From: Ariolimax columbianus
Taxonomy: Eukaryota > Mollusca > Gastropoda > Stylommatophora > Arionidae
Direction: 5' to 3'
DNA: 64,000 bases
Assembly: GCA_036924085.1 (NCBI GenBank)
Contig: JAVGWX010000005.1
Location: 45,188,278 to 45,252,277, forward strand
How positions within the stretch are numbered: the stretch's first letter is position 1; every line of letters begins with the position of its first letter. Positions 1 to 9,978 of this stretch are shown here, piece by piece. Both the position numbers and the translations under genes were made by a program. The notes under the pieces are model-generated. The model had not been told where the DNA came from. It did no database searches and saw nothing but the letters and a program-made list of their open reading frames with translations.

Positions 1-268
1 TTCTTTGACACCTCTCTCAGTTGTCTTGTGGCATTGGTGGAACACATTCTTTGACACCTCTCTCAGTTGTCTTGTGGCATTGGTGGAACACATTCTTTGA
101 CACCTCTCTCAGTTGTCTTGTCGCATTGGTGGAACACATTCTTTGACACCTCTCTCAGTTGTCTTGTCGCATTGGTGGAACACATTCTTTGACACCTCTC
201 TCAGTTGTCTTGTCGCATTGGTGGAACACATTCTTTGACACCTCTCTCAGTTGTCTTGTCGCATTGGT
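1..268. repeat. 46-bp minisatellite inside the mariner C-terminal coding region
   Basis: A 46-bp unit begins at 1, 47, 93, 139, 185 and 231, about 5.8 copies, nearly identical apart from g/c at one site (gtggca or gtcgca). On the minus strand the unit reads FHQCDKTTERGVKEC, which fits the C-terminal region of mariner transposases. Forty-six is not a multiple of three, so each copy shifts the frame. The left edge is cut by the window. Confidence 0.92.
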
Positions 269-874
269 GATTACGTTCTCATTTCAGTGCCGATTTCAAT
301 CAAGGGAACAAGAAAGAAATTAGCCGGTTCCAGATCGGGAGTTTATGTAGGATGTTCCAAGGTAATCACATTGTGCTTAGCGAGGTACTGCTTCACCAGT
401 AGGGATCGATGTGCTGGCGCATTGTCATGCAGCATAATCAACTGTTTGTTCTCCATTTTTCTGGTCGTTTTCTTCTGAGTGTATCTCTTAGACGACGCAG
501 GATATCAAAGTACATTTCCTTGTTAACCGTTTGGCCTTCAGGAATGAAATCATGGTAGACAATACCCTGGGAATAAACAAAACTTCCAACATAACTTTTC
601 CTTTGCTATTGTCCAAACAAAATTTCTGTGTCCGGTAAGATGTGAAAGATTAATTTTCAGAGGACAGACTTTTTGTCTGAGGATCGTACAAAACACACCA
701 GATCTCTTCTCATGTGATTATGTTGTTGAGAAAATTGCTATCTTGATCAGCCATTGTGATAAGGTTTCCTGCCAAGGTGAATCTAGTTTCTTTCTGTTCA
801 GGAGAGAATATTTTGAGAACCATGTGTTGACAAAAACGGTGCATGTGCAGTTCATTGTGGAGATTACTGAGGCA

Positions 875-1827
875 ACTTACAACTGATATTCCAACCTCTG
901 AGACTATACTTAGTCTTCTGTCAGCACACACAACTTACAACTGATATTCCAACCTCTGAGACTATACTTAGTCTTCTGTCAGCACACACAACTGATATTC
1001 CAACCTCTGAGACTATACTTAGTCTTCTGTCAGCACACACAACTTACAACTGATATTCCAACTTCTGAGACTATACTTAGTCTTCTGTCAGCACACACAA
1101 CTTACAACTGATATTCCAACTTCTGAGACTATACTTAGTCTTCTGTCAGCACACACAACTGATATTCCAACCTCTGAGACTATACTTAGTCTTCTGTCAG
1201 CACACACAACTTACAACTGATATTCCAACTTCTGAGACTATACTTAGTCTTCTGTCAGCACACACAACTGATATTCCAACCTCTGAGACTATACTTAGTC
1301 TTCTGTCAGCACACACAACTTACAACTGATATTCCAACCCCTGAGACTATACTTAGTCTTCTGTCAGCACACACAACTTACAACTGATATTCCAACTTCT
1401 GAGACTATACTTAGTCTTCTGTCAGCACACACAACTTACAACTGATATTCCAACTTCTGAGACTATACTTAGTCTTCTGTCAGCACACACAACTGATATT
1501 CCAACCTCTGAGACTATACTTAGTCTTCTGTCAGCACACACAACTTACAACTGATATTCCAACCTCTGAGACTATACTTAGTCTTCTGTCAGCACACACA
1601 ACTTACAACTGATATTCCAACTTCTGAGACTATACTTAGTCTTCTGTCAGCACACACAACTGATATTCCAACCTCTGAGACTATACTTAGTCTTCTGTCA
1701 GCACACACAACTTACAACTGATATTCCAACCTCTGAGACTTTACTTAGTCTTCTGTCAGCACACACAACTTACAACTGATATTCCATCTTCTGAGACTAT
1801 ACTTAGTCTTCTGTCAGCACACACAAC
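875..1827. repeat. 58/51-bp minisatellite inside the mariner N-terminal coding region
   Basis: About 17 copies of a 58-bp unit, with interspersed 51-bp variants that lack a 7-bp segment (cttacaa). On the minus strand the unit encodes CADRRLSIVSEVGISVVSC, a conserved stretch of the mariner DNA-binding domain, so the array grew from transposase sequence. Variants alternate along the array (acctctgag or acttctgag), suggesting higher-order duplication of blocks of two or three units. Confidence 0.93.
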
Positions 1828-2051
1828 GTTTCGTACACGCACAATGTTTTCATCGTTGATCGAGGTCGGCGGTCGTCCACTACGTCCATCAGCATCGATA
1901 CTAAACACGACCTTCGCGGCCACGCTTGTGCCACTCAAATACTTGCGATTTCTTAATTGCGGTAACACCATATGCAATATTTGTGTCTCTGACGGTGACT
2001 TCTCAAGCAAAACACAAATTTGACATTTGTACGCTGTTCAATCAAGGACAT

Positions 2052-2305
2052 TTTCAACTTCGACGATGCAACGAGGACAACACACAAACAAAATTCAGTA
2101 ACTTCTGTTCGAGAGTATACGTCTGCCATGTCATTTCGTCAAGGTCACTACCAACTTATAAATATATATTCTCCATAATATTATATTTTATTCAAACAAG
2201 AGTCGACTATTCCAGGAACTTTTTGAAGCTACCTCGTATAAGTCATTTTCCATTTACGACACTGAGATTTCAATAACTCTTGCAAATATATTTATTCTAT
2301 TTTAG
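2052..2305. other. intron/flank sequence without a recognised gene
   Basis: AT-rich sequence between the mariner start and the first visible SUMF2-like exon. It ends in a pyrimidine-rich stretch and the acceptor tttag at 2301-2305. Nothing else was seen. Confidence 0.5.
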
Positions 2306-2462
2306 GGCATTTCGAAAAGTGAAGAAATTCTACCGAACTGAGGCCGAGAAGAAGGGGTGGAGCTGGGTAGTAAACATGTTCCTGAGTAACGAGACGAGAC
2401 AGTATTACAGCATGCCCGGGTCTACAGGTTGGGCTGCCGTCAAGAAATCCTACTGGGGTGCA
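2306..2462 (+). CDS. SUMF2: SUMF2-like gene, first visible exon (residues 1-52 of the visible product)
   Basis: This exon encodes the FGE-sulfatase-domain stretch with FYRTEAEKKGWSW. That matches the conserved region of SUMF1/SUMF2 proteins in which KYRTEAE is followed by a GWSF/GWSW motif. The exon is bounded by the acceptor tttag (2301-2305) and the donor gtgagt (2463). It opens with one base completing a split codon and ends in phase 0, and it continues as AFRKVKKF to KKSYWGA. The N-terminus is not in the window: the signal peptide and the first part of the FGE domain, roughly 90 residues by comparison with vertebrate SUMF2, must lie upstream. The assignment to SUMF2 rather than SUMF1 rests on the later exons. 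The next exon is 0.7 kb downstream across a CA-rich repeat. Confidence 0.93.
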
Positions 2463-2464
2463 GT

Positions 2465-3100
2465 GAGTACATACAAATAAACACACGGACAAACACACAA
2501 ATAAACATACACACGCACAAACAGTCAAGCAAATATACAAACACACACAAACACTCAAGCAAATATACACACACACTGACACTCAAGCAAACATATAATC
2601 ACACACACAAACACTCAAGCAAACATACAAACACACACGCAAACACTCAAGCAAAGATACAAACACATACACAAACACTCACGCAAACATACAAACACAC
2701 ACAAATGCTAAAGCAAACATGCAAACACACACACAAACACTCAAGCAAACATACAAACACACACACACAAAACACTCAAGCAAATATACAAACACACACA
2801 AACACTAAAGCAAACATACAATCACACACACAAACACGCACTCAAACAAACATACAATCATACACACAAACAAGCACTCAAACAAACATACAATCACACA
2901 CACAAACAAGCACTCAAACAAACATACAATCACACACACAAACATACAATCACACACACAAAGAAGCACTAACACAAAAAAACACAAACAAAACTACAAA
3001 TTATCCCACAAACAAATACACAAAAAAGCATAACAAAGACGCACTCAAACAAACGTACAACCAAACACACAAAAGCACAAAGCGACATGCTCCGTGCTCA
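2465..3100. repeat. CA-rich imperfect minisatellite filling the intron
   Basis: Runs of acacacaaacactcaagc-type units of variable length (about 15-36 bp) begin right after the splice donor and fill nearly the whole 669-bp intron between exons 2306-2462 and 3132-3282. It is open in both directions only because it lacks stops; the long low-complexity frame at 2429-3106 is not a gene. Confidence 0.9.
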
Positions 3101-3131
3101 TATTAAACATGGTATTTTCTATTCCTTGTAG

Positions 3132-3282
3132 CCAGAGGGTCCAGATTCGAACCTAGACGATAGATGGAAGCATCCTGTCGTTCATGTCAGCTGGTACGAC
3201 GCCAAATTGTTCTGCGAGTATCACGGGAAGAGACTGCCGACAGAGTCAGAGTGGGAACACGCCGTCAAGATTGGCGTCACAA
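3132..3282 (+). CDS. SUMF2: SUMF2-like gene, exon with HPVVHVSW and RLPTESEWE motifs (residues 53-103)
   Basis: The acceptor ttgtag (3126-3131) precedes codon-phase 0 sequence PEGPDSN, followed by HPVVHVSWYDA (66-76), FCEYHGKR and LPTESEWEHA (87-96). HPV.HVSW.DA and RLPTE.EWE are hallmark blocks of the FGE-sulfatase domain (SUMF1, SUMF2 and bacterial relatives). The exon ends at 3282 with one base of a serine codon, followed by donor gtaagt at 3283. The last 40 bases of the exon and its donor are the seed of the tandem array that follows, so the intron holds about a dozen degenerate copies of this exon end. Whether any decoy donor is used cannot be seen here. Confidence 0.95.
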
Positions 3283-4125
3283 GTAAGTCAAAGGCCACAC
3301 ATACTGCGTCAAAGTCAGGAGGGAACACTCTATGATTATTGGAATTACAGGTTAAATCTATAAGTCGTAAATGCTGCCGTCAGAGCCGGAGTGGGAACAT
3401 CATGTCGTGAAGACTTATGTCACAAATTAGTCAGAGGTCCCACATGCTGGCGTCAGAGCAGGAGTGTGAACACTCCATGACTATTAGAATCACAAGTAGG
3501 GCTAGAAGTCGCACGTGGTGACGTCAGAGCCGAAGTGGGGACACTCCGTGATTATTCGAATCACAAATAAATCTAGAAATGACACACTCTGGTATCAGAG
3601 CCGGCAGTTGAAACACTCCATTCCTATTAGAGTTACACGTTGAGTCTAGAAATCACACAATCTGGTATCAGAGCCGGCAGTTGAAACACTCCATTCCTAT
3701 TAGAGTTACACGTTAAGTCTAGAAATCACACAATCTGGTATCAGAGCCGGCAGTTCGAACACTCCATTCCTATTAGAGTTACACGTTAAGTCTAGAAATC
3801 ACACAATCTGGTATCAGAGCCGGCAGTTGAAACACTCCATTCCTATTAGAGTTACACGTTGAGTCTAGAAATCACACAATCTGGTATCAGAGCCGGCAGT
3901 TGAAACACTCCATTCCTATTAGAGTTACACGTTAAGTCTAGAAATCACACAATCTGGTATCAGAGCCGGCAGTTCGAACACTCTATGATTATTGGAGTTA
4001 CACGTTAAGTCTATAGGTCGCACATGTTGGTGTCGGAACCGAAGTGGGAATATATCGACGTGAAGATTGACGTCACACATTTTGTCAGAGGTCACACGGC
4101 GACAGAGAAGGAGTGGGAACACTCA
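3243..4125. repeat. about 72-bp minisatellite seeded by the exon end and splice donor
   Basis: About 12 units of 65-75 bp. The first unit is the end of the SUMF2-like exon (tcagagtgggaacacgccgt) plus its donor (aagtaagtc) and about 20 intron bases. Later units keep the pattern cagag(c)cgg.agt..gaacactc ... tcaca/ttaca ... gt.aagtcta.a. Central units (3590-3970) are nearly identical to one another and probably newer. The outer ones (3300-3560, 4010-4125) are more diverged and resemble the exon more closely. Confidence 0.9.
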
Positions 4126-4189
4126 ACATTGCAAGGTATTTCATATAAATTGTACAATCCTTCAAACAAAAACTTTCAGAAGGCAAACA

Positions 4190-5000
4190 TGTAATGAAAG
4201 TTAAGGCCATCAAATAATGCAATGATCAAGCCATAGTTGGAGGATCAGTAGATCAGTAGCAACATTGCAAAGACTGTTTGCAAATACTAACAAAGAGTTT
4301 GGCATAAACACGCTGAACACAAAGACTATAGTGATAAACAAGCAACAAAGGCAAATTGATATAATCATCAATAAAGATATAATAGAACAAGTACATACGT
4401 TTACATATTTAGAGCAAACCAATACTTAAGATGTCCATAATGAGACGGACATTAGGAGAAGAATTGAATTGGATAAAAAGGCTTTTACAGAAAAACACAA
4501 ATCGCTGATCTCAAAGTGTATCAGGATAGAACTGAAAAAAATGAAAATCAATACGCATGTCTGGCCAATTGCACTGTATGAGACTGAAACACGGACTCCA
4601 GCAAAGAAGGATGAAAAAAGCTTGAAAGCGTTCGAAATGTGGTGCTACCGTAGAGAAGGCCAAGTGAGTTGGACAAAAATAAGTCCCAATGTCAATGTCC
4701 CCTCTGAGGTAGGAACACAAAAATAAATATTTAAAATGATACAAAAACGAAGCTTGAGTATGTTGGAACACAAAAATAAATATTTAAAATGATATAAAAA
4801 CGAAGCTTGAGTATGTTGGAACACAATCTACAATATCAAGGTCTGCTATGGAAGATTCTAGAGGGCAAGATCCAGGAGAAAGAGGAAGGAGGCGACCAAG
4901 ACTCACCTTTACATCTCAGGCCTGTAGAGACATTAAAAGTACGAATCTATTCTGAGATGCAGAGAGCTACAAAGGATATAATTAAACGGAGAAGCATGCT
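4190..5000 (+). mobile_element. degraded non-LTR retrotransposon, RT C-terminal region and 3' end
   Basis: Broken frames match the C-terminal part of a LINE reverse transcriptase common in invertebrates. In order these are a NTLKTK/SKQATKANI-like stretch, RRRIELAKKAF, ALYETETRTPAKKDEKSLKAFEMWCYRR (about 4565-4660, normally ALYGSETWT...FEMWCYRR), and finally MLRQPYN just before the stop. Frameshifts are present throughout. A 58-bp segment (aaaataaatatttaaaatga and neighbours) is duplicated at about 4719-4830. Related fragments lie at 27240-28030 and 28130-28960. Confidence 0.7.
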
Positions 5001-5575
5001 CAGACAGCCTTACAACTAGTCTCAGGACTGATCAACCGGGGGATAGAGTTAAATGGAGAGATCTGCTCAGACAAACGTACAACCAGTCTCAGGACTGATC
5101 AACCAGAGGATAGGGTTAAATGGAGAGATCTGCTCAGACAAACTCACAATCAGTGTCAGGACTGATCAACCAGGGGATAGGGTCAAATGGAGAGACATGC
5201 TCAGACAGCCTTACAACCAATCTCTGGACTGATCAACCAGGGGATAGGGTCAAATGGAGGGATATGCTCAGACAGCCTTACAACCAGTCTCAGGACTGAT
5301 CAACCAGGGGATAGGGTCAAATGGAGGGATATGCTCAGACAGCCTTACAACCAGTCTCAGGACTGATCAACCAGGGGATAGGGTCAAATGGAGGGATATG
5401 CTCAGACAGCCTCACAACCAGTCTCGGGACTGATCTACCAGAGGATAGGGTTAAATGGAGAGACATGCTCAGACAACCTTACAACCAGTCTCGGGACTGA
5501 TCTACCAGAGGATAGGGTTAAATGGAGAGACATGCTCAGACAACCTTACAACCAGTCTCAGAACTGATCAATTAG
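4985..5575. repeat. 67-bp minisatellite grown from a LINE 3' end
   Basis: About nine copies of a 67-bp unit that contains the last codons of the preceding LINE (RDMLRQPYNQSQD then a stop) plus its 3' flank with gatcaaccaggggatagg. The array ends in a (gat)n tract at about 5575-5588, which looks like the LINE's own simple-repeat tail. The amplification therefore occurred inside the element, between its coding end and its tail. Confidence 0.88.
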
Positions 5576-5589
5576 ATGATGATGATGAT

Positions 5590-6083
5590 ATAACTATAGT
5601 TTTCCTGTAAATATGAACGCATGTCTAAAACGGACATATCTTACAAAACGTAGCAGCCATAACATCTTCTGTGGATATTACTGAAGACGTATGTTCCCCC
5701 GGGTGCTCTATATGTTTGAATTGTTTGATTGGATGATCTTGTTCTGAGGGAAGGGCCTGAATCGTATTTACCCATTGCCTACTTCTAGTGAAGTATCTCC
5801 AATCACTGGACCTAGTATTGACTGGACACCTATGGATCTTAACGAAACAGAACAGCACAGTATCCATGCAGAGGATATGACATATATTTCTAAAGAAAAA
5901 AATAATTCGTACTTTAATAATATTAACTATTTGCACAGCTTTCGATGACGGTATGCAATCTGATAATAGCTGTTATCTGATTGGTTGGCCCACGCAATAA
6001 TAGTTGTAGACCATGTATTCTTCATGACAGACAATCAGCTCTAGCTTGTAATGATACATAATATCATTTGTTTTCCTTTGCAG
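5590..6083. other. intron sequence without a recognised gene
   Basis: Unique-looking, AT-rich sequence ending in a good polypyrimidine tract and acceptor (ttgttttcctttgcag, up to 6083). A minus-strand open frame (5625-5936, 103 codons) has no motif I recognise and is probably chance or old repeat. Confidence 0.4.
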
Positions 6084-6139
6084 GTCACCAATATCCATGG
6101 GGAGACAAGTGGGAGAGACGTCGAGCTAATCTCTGGCAG
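6084..6139 (+). CDS. SUMF2: SUMF2-like gene, short exon with YPWGDKWE and NLWQ (residues 103-121)
   Basis: The two leading bases complete a serine codon left by the previous exon. The exon then encodes HQYPWGDKWERRRANLWQ and ends in phase 0 before donor gtagaa (6140). YPWGN/D followed by ANLWQ or TNLWQ is a conserved FGE-domain signature in SUMF1 and SUMF2. The acceptor is a strong tttgcag. It is only 56 bases long, and its identification depends on the match in phase and motif with both neighbours. Confidence 0.93.
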
Positions 6140-6149
6140 GTAGAAATGT

Positions 6150-6545
6150 TGTTTATTAGTTTTTATTTCGACCCTTCTTCACCAAGGGGTGGTCAACCTT
6201 GAGCGGGTCCCAACTCAGGATCCAGTCGCTTCTGTCGCGGACGCGTGTCGTCCAGTGTAATAGTAGTCTGTCTGTTGTGTGGTCGTAAATGTAGTATTTT
6301 TCTAGTGAATCTCACCAGCGAGTTAGGGGTCGTCCCCGAGGAACTTTATTCTCGCGCGGGTACCACATGGTGGTTATGGTACTCCGTCTTTCATCTTGTC
6401 TTCTGGATATATGACCAGCCCAGCGCTGTTTCGAATGGTTGACGTACTGTTGGACATCCTTGATGTGTGACATTCTCCGGATGTCGCTATTATATAGTTC
6501 GCTCTGCCGATGTTGTCTAAGAGTTATCCCTACGAGGCGCCTTTC
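6150..6545 (-). mobile_element. LINE 3'-terminal coding fragment
   Basis: Reading leftward the frame resembles the C-terminal tail of an RTE/CR1-type LINE protein. It contains LERRLVGITLRQHRQSEL, then IRRMSHIKDVQQYV, KQRWAGHISRRQDERWST and RGRPLTRWRDSLEKY, then a DRSDW-like block. WAGH..R..D.RW and GRP..RW.D are standard motifs at the end of such reverse transcriptases. Only the last about 130 codons remain, with breaks. Confidence 0.7.
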
Positions 6546-6594
6546 AAGAGATGCGTGTGCTGTTCTCAGTTAGTTCTCTGCTGTTTTTGTTAGA

Positions 6595-7540
6595 GACCAG
6601 TTCTAGCCGATACACTCCCCTCCCCTTATCTGCACACTCAACACACTCTCACAAACTCGTCTTCACGATCGTATTCTGTGCATTCACTCACACTCAGATC
6701 CCTTCAGGCAGATTATCTTGAAATTACACATTCAGATCCCTTCAGACAGGTAATCTTTATATTACACATTCAATCTGTTCAGCGTATACTCACATGTGGA
6801 TACACTCAATCGATCTGCGTATACACATACTCCGGAACATACATCGTTCCCTCGGTGTCCTGCACACACCACACACATAATCAGATATCTTTTAGTCACA
6901 GGATGTCCACAGCTTATAAAGCGACTTGCCAAGACTCAAAAACGTATGCTGGTTCAGTCACCCTGCAACTCATTCCATCTCTCACACATTCGCAAAACAG
7001 CCTGCTAGTAGCAGCCTATCAATCGCTCTTCTAGAAAATCGGTGAGCTAAACTCTCATTCCTTTCCAACCAATCTCCTAGCTAAACTCTCAGTCTCTCTC
7101 TCTTTATGGCCAGTCTGCTTGAGTTAAACTTTTCCTAGTATTATATAGTCTCAAGCAAGATCTGGGCTGTCTAACTGTCGTCTGTGAGTTGTCTGACTCA
7201 GCCATCACTCTAGTTTGGATCTACCTCCAACTAGTTGTTGTTGGAACAAATCACTCCGAATTCCTATCACTCAAAATGTCGCAGCAGGACCTGCTACCCA
7301 TTCTCTGTCACTAGCCCTCTCCCCCCCCCCCCTCTACTTAAATCGGAACGCCAGAGTGGTCAGCTCCTAACCCCTACCTGTACCAGACATATTCTTCCCC
7401 TCAATCCCTGTTTTCCTTTGTCGAGACGGTGAGTGACCTTGGCACACATTCAGGCCCCTTTGTTCACAGAGTCGCCGGCCCCATCACCCCTGCCCTTAAC
7501 GCCCATACTCCAGCTGGAACTGTTACATTTATCTTTTCGT
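6595..7540. repeat. about 1-kb interspersed repeat, copy 1
   Basis: Shares long stretches with 43727-44820 in the same order. These include the tacactcccctccccttat start, cactcagatcccttcaggca repeats, ggtgtcct.cac.caccaca, a poly-C stretch (7321-7332; 44587-44602) and the end ctccagctggaactgttaca. It has no reading frame of note and no obvious TG...CA LTR ends. It is probably a non-autonomous element or solo LTR of unknown class. Confidence 0.75.
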
Positions 7541-7689
7541 TTACTGTGTGTTTGGTTTTCACAAGCTTTTAATTAGCCTGACATGACCGTTGTCCGTCTG
7601 CGTACATGAGCGCTATCCGTTTCAGTGGACTTTATTCCTCATATTTTAACCAACTACTCTTGTCCAGACTGGCATAACAAATTGAGCGT

Positions 7690-8020
7690 GGATTCCTTAT
7701 CGCAGAGGGGATATTTGATATAAATATGCTCGATAGAGTGCAAATAAAAGCGACGCAACTGATATTGGGATTCTGGAATTACTTGTTATGAGAAAGACTC
7801 AGAAAAAACCCGGCCTACTGTACCTAGATAATAGAAGAATTTGAGGTGACAAAACAGTTTTATAGGATAATCAAGGAAAATGATAAATTAGACTATAACA
7901 AGTTTTTTTCAAAGTACAACCGCTTACACTGTCAATAAGGTACAGTTACAAAAATAATTACAGAAAGGACCAGATAATATATTACGAAATATTTTTTTAG
8001 TCAGAGAGTGAGGAATGCTT
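7690..8020 (+). mobile_element. CR1-like LINE, 3' coding part (left piece of a split copy)
   Basis: Decayed sequence equivalent to 45520-45830: ctgatattgggattctggaa, gaggtgacaaaacagtttta, then tattacgaaatatttttttagtcagagag. It is interrupted at about 8015 by an opposite-strand RTE fragment and resumes at 8512-8605. Confidence 0.75.
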
Positions 8021-8511
8021 GTGATGTATTCAGTTCAGTTCAGTTCATCCCGTAACCCATCAGGTCGTTGGGGCACACTTGAAGACACTCCCACAATCCC
8101 ACGCCATCTCTCTCTGTCCACTACCGCCAGTCGTGCCTCACCGGGACGACGGTTTGACCACTCATTGATGTTGTCTGCTAATCTCTTCTGTGGACGTCCC
8201 CAGCCTCTCTTTCCTGGTACGGAACCATGCAATATCGAATTTGTAATTCCGCTGGATCTCGTCACGTGCCCATACCAAGCCATCTTTCATCTTTTGATAA
8301 CTTTGAACAGATTATCAAATTGCCCGATTGCGTTTTCCACTCTTCATCGTATTTCTACGTTCGTGACACGATCCTTATATATAACACCCAAGAGTCTTCT
8401 AAAACACCTCATTTCCATTGCATGTATTCTGCACTGGATATCCGCAGTATTTGTCCAAGTCTGATGTCGCTATCTTCGCTTGCGATTGACAACTTACTGA
8501 CTTACAATAAT
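8020..8511 (-). mobile_element. RTE-like LINE 3' end inserted in the CR1-like LINE
   Basis: The minus-strand frame gives MAWYGHVTRSSGITNSILHG, then GRPQKRLADNINEW, RLAVVDRERWRGIVG and RPDGLRDELN. These are the terminal motifs of RTE-like LINE proteins (W.GH..R, GRP.KRW.DNI.EW, A.DR..WR). A (cagtt)n tail at 8030-8042 marks the element's 3' end; the 5' end is truncated at about 8511. A closely related 3' end on the + strand is at 25440-25800. Confidence 0.85.
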
Positions 8512-8606
8512 AGATGAAATGCACATAGTTATTTTTAGATCAAGTGGAGTAGAAGAAACTGGTTGTATACAGGTTTTTCAAGAGTCTTCTAAACCAGTAT
8601 AAACAA
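8512..8606 (+). mobile_element. CR1-like LINE 3' end (right piece of a split copy)
   Basis: Continues the element broken at 8015: the LDAHSF-like coding end (gatgaaatgcacatagtta), then the family's 3' tail aactggttgtatacagg ... tcttctaaaccagtataaac and a short (aagtt)n tail. Confidence 0.75.
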
Positions 8607-8609
8607 GTT

Positions 8610-8900
8610 AAGTAAGATTATAACCTCGCGTCAGAGTCAGGCGTAATATACTGACAAAGATCACGTCTCTCTTCTATCTAGCGTTCCCTGGAAACAGACT
8701 GTTTTCAAGACAGTCTGGTTAACGAAATATGGATCGACATGATCCCCGTAGTAGTCAGCATCCCGTAGATGAAGTCAAGTATAGCACAACAACCTGGACG
8801 CCCTGGCCCACCTTCATTAGGATGCCCGAGCTGTGATGAAAGCTACTTCAACCTGCCACAACGTCATTTTCACGGCGTATAAGAGAGTAAAGTTACTCAA
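8610..8900 (+). repeat. SINE-like family C, copy with (CAA)n-type tail
   Basis: Shares about 270 bp with 50325-50680 (+) and, inverted, with 10920-11240. Common blocks are gcgttccctggaaaca, gttttcaag.cagtc, cccaccttcatta and gtaaagttactc/gtaaacttactc, followed by caacaacaa. No coding potential was seen. The class is inferred from size and the simple-repeat tail. Confidence 0.7.
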
Positions 8901-9312
8901 CAACAAGAGCAACCAATTTCCCCAAAACATAGAAATCTGAAATAGTGTACACAGCCTCCACTAATGAGACCTGTTAATCTAGCAAATGTTGACGGATCCT
9001 GGACAGGTTATTCAAAAGCTGTTACCGAAACAGAAATAATTGTTTTCTAACATCGACAGCGAGATGAACAATTTCAAGCTGAATTAGAACAAACACATAA
9101 GTTCTTTCAGTTGGAAAATCTAGGGTGTTTTTAGGCTGCCTCCGTGAGATAGTGAAATCTAGATTGCATACTCTATCGACGACATAGAAGATCACTCCAT
9201 ATCAGCAGGAGAGACCTGTCCCAATTTCAGAGCTGAAGCAACAGCTGTTCATGCAGCAACAATGACTCGTATCAGAGAAAACACAACTACAAAGAAGAAG
9301 GTTATTCTAACA

Positions 9313-9476
9313 GACTCCAGGAGCGTATTCCAAGCCATCTCAAGCCCCAAACATGAGACTCCAGGAGCGTATTCCAAGCCATCTCAAGCCCCAACAAGAG
9401 ACTCCAGGAGCGTATTCCAAGCCATCTCAAGCCCCAAACAAGAGACTCTAGAAGCGTATTCCAAGCCATCTCGAAA
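9313..9476. repeat. 44-bp repeat, 3.8 copies, in the RNase H coding region
   Basis: Starts at 9313, 9357, 9400 and 9444 (spacing 44, 43, 44). The unit holds gactccaggagcgtattcca and is the LTDSRSVFQAI coding strand of the LINE RNase H domain. Confidence 0.9.
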
Positions 9477-9522
9477 TAAAATACAACAACATATTGCTGT
9501 CCCCCCAAAACCAAACCCCCGA

Positions 9523-9978
9523 CCTAGTCTTACAGTGGGTTCCGGACCTAGTCTTACAGTGGGTTCCAGACCTAGTCTTACAGTTGGTTCCAGACCTAGT
9601 CTTACAGTGGGTTCCAGACCTAGTCTTACAGTGGGTTCCGGACCTAGTCTTACAGTTGGTTCCAGACCTAATCTTACAGTGGGTTCCGGACCTAGTTTTA
9701 CAGTGGGTTCCGGACCTAGTCTCACAGTGGGTTCCGGACCTAGTCTTACAGTGGGTTCCGGACCTAGTCTTACAGTGGGTTCCGGACCTAGTCTTACAGT
9801 GGGTTCTGGACCTAGTCTTACAGTGGGTTCCGGACCTAGTTTTACAGTTGGTTCCAGACCTAGTCTTACAGTGGGTCCCGGACCTAGTCTTACAGTTGGT
9901 TCCAGACCTAGTCTTACAGTGGGTCCCGGACCTAGTCTTACAGTGGGTTTCGGACCTAGTCTTACAGTGGGTCCTAGA
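9523..9978. repeat. 24-bp in-frame repeat, 19 copies, 8-residue unit
   Basis: Nineteen copies of a 24-bp unit encoding PSLTVGSG/R on the + strand. Because the unit is a multiple of three it is open in several frames on both strands (173, 223 and 275 codons). It is better read as a minisatellite inside LINE debris than as a structural protein. Units differ mostly at one position (g or a, giving Gly or Arg). Confidence 0.9.

Larger units (their letters stand above)
1..2051 (-). pseudogene. mariner-family transposase pseudogene interrupted by two minisatellites
   Basis: Reading leftward, pieces of a mariner transposase appear in order. The probable start is MSLIEQR (codon at 2049-2051), typical of mariner N-termini. 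Next come the helix-turn-helix linker GRSGRPPTSINDENIVRVR (about 1840-1900), RRLSIVSE.GISVVSC, HMHRFCQHMVLKIFSPEQKE, FLNNIIT (about 715), EGQTVNKE (about 530) and the catalytic block MLHDNAPAHRSLL (about 400-440). In this family a mariner transposase is about 340-350 residues and cuts and pastes its element by a DD34D active site. Here the frame shifts between blocks, stops occur, and two tandem arrays (1-268, 875-1827) split the gene, so it is dead. It lies in an intron or 5' flank of the SUMF2-like gene, in the opposite orientation. The 3' end runs off the window. Confidence 0.85.

Noticed and set aside
2429..3106. 225-codon open frame rich in THTNTQA repeats
   Set aside because: It overlaps a true exon in another frame and consists of CA-rich intronic repeat; no coding evidence.
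5625..5936. 103-codon minus-strand frame as a gene in the SUMF2-like intron
   Set aside because: No recognisable domain; composition similar to surrounding intron.
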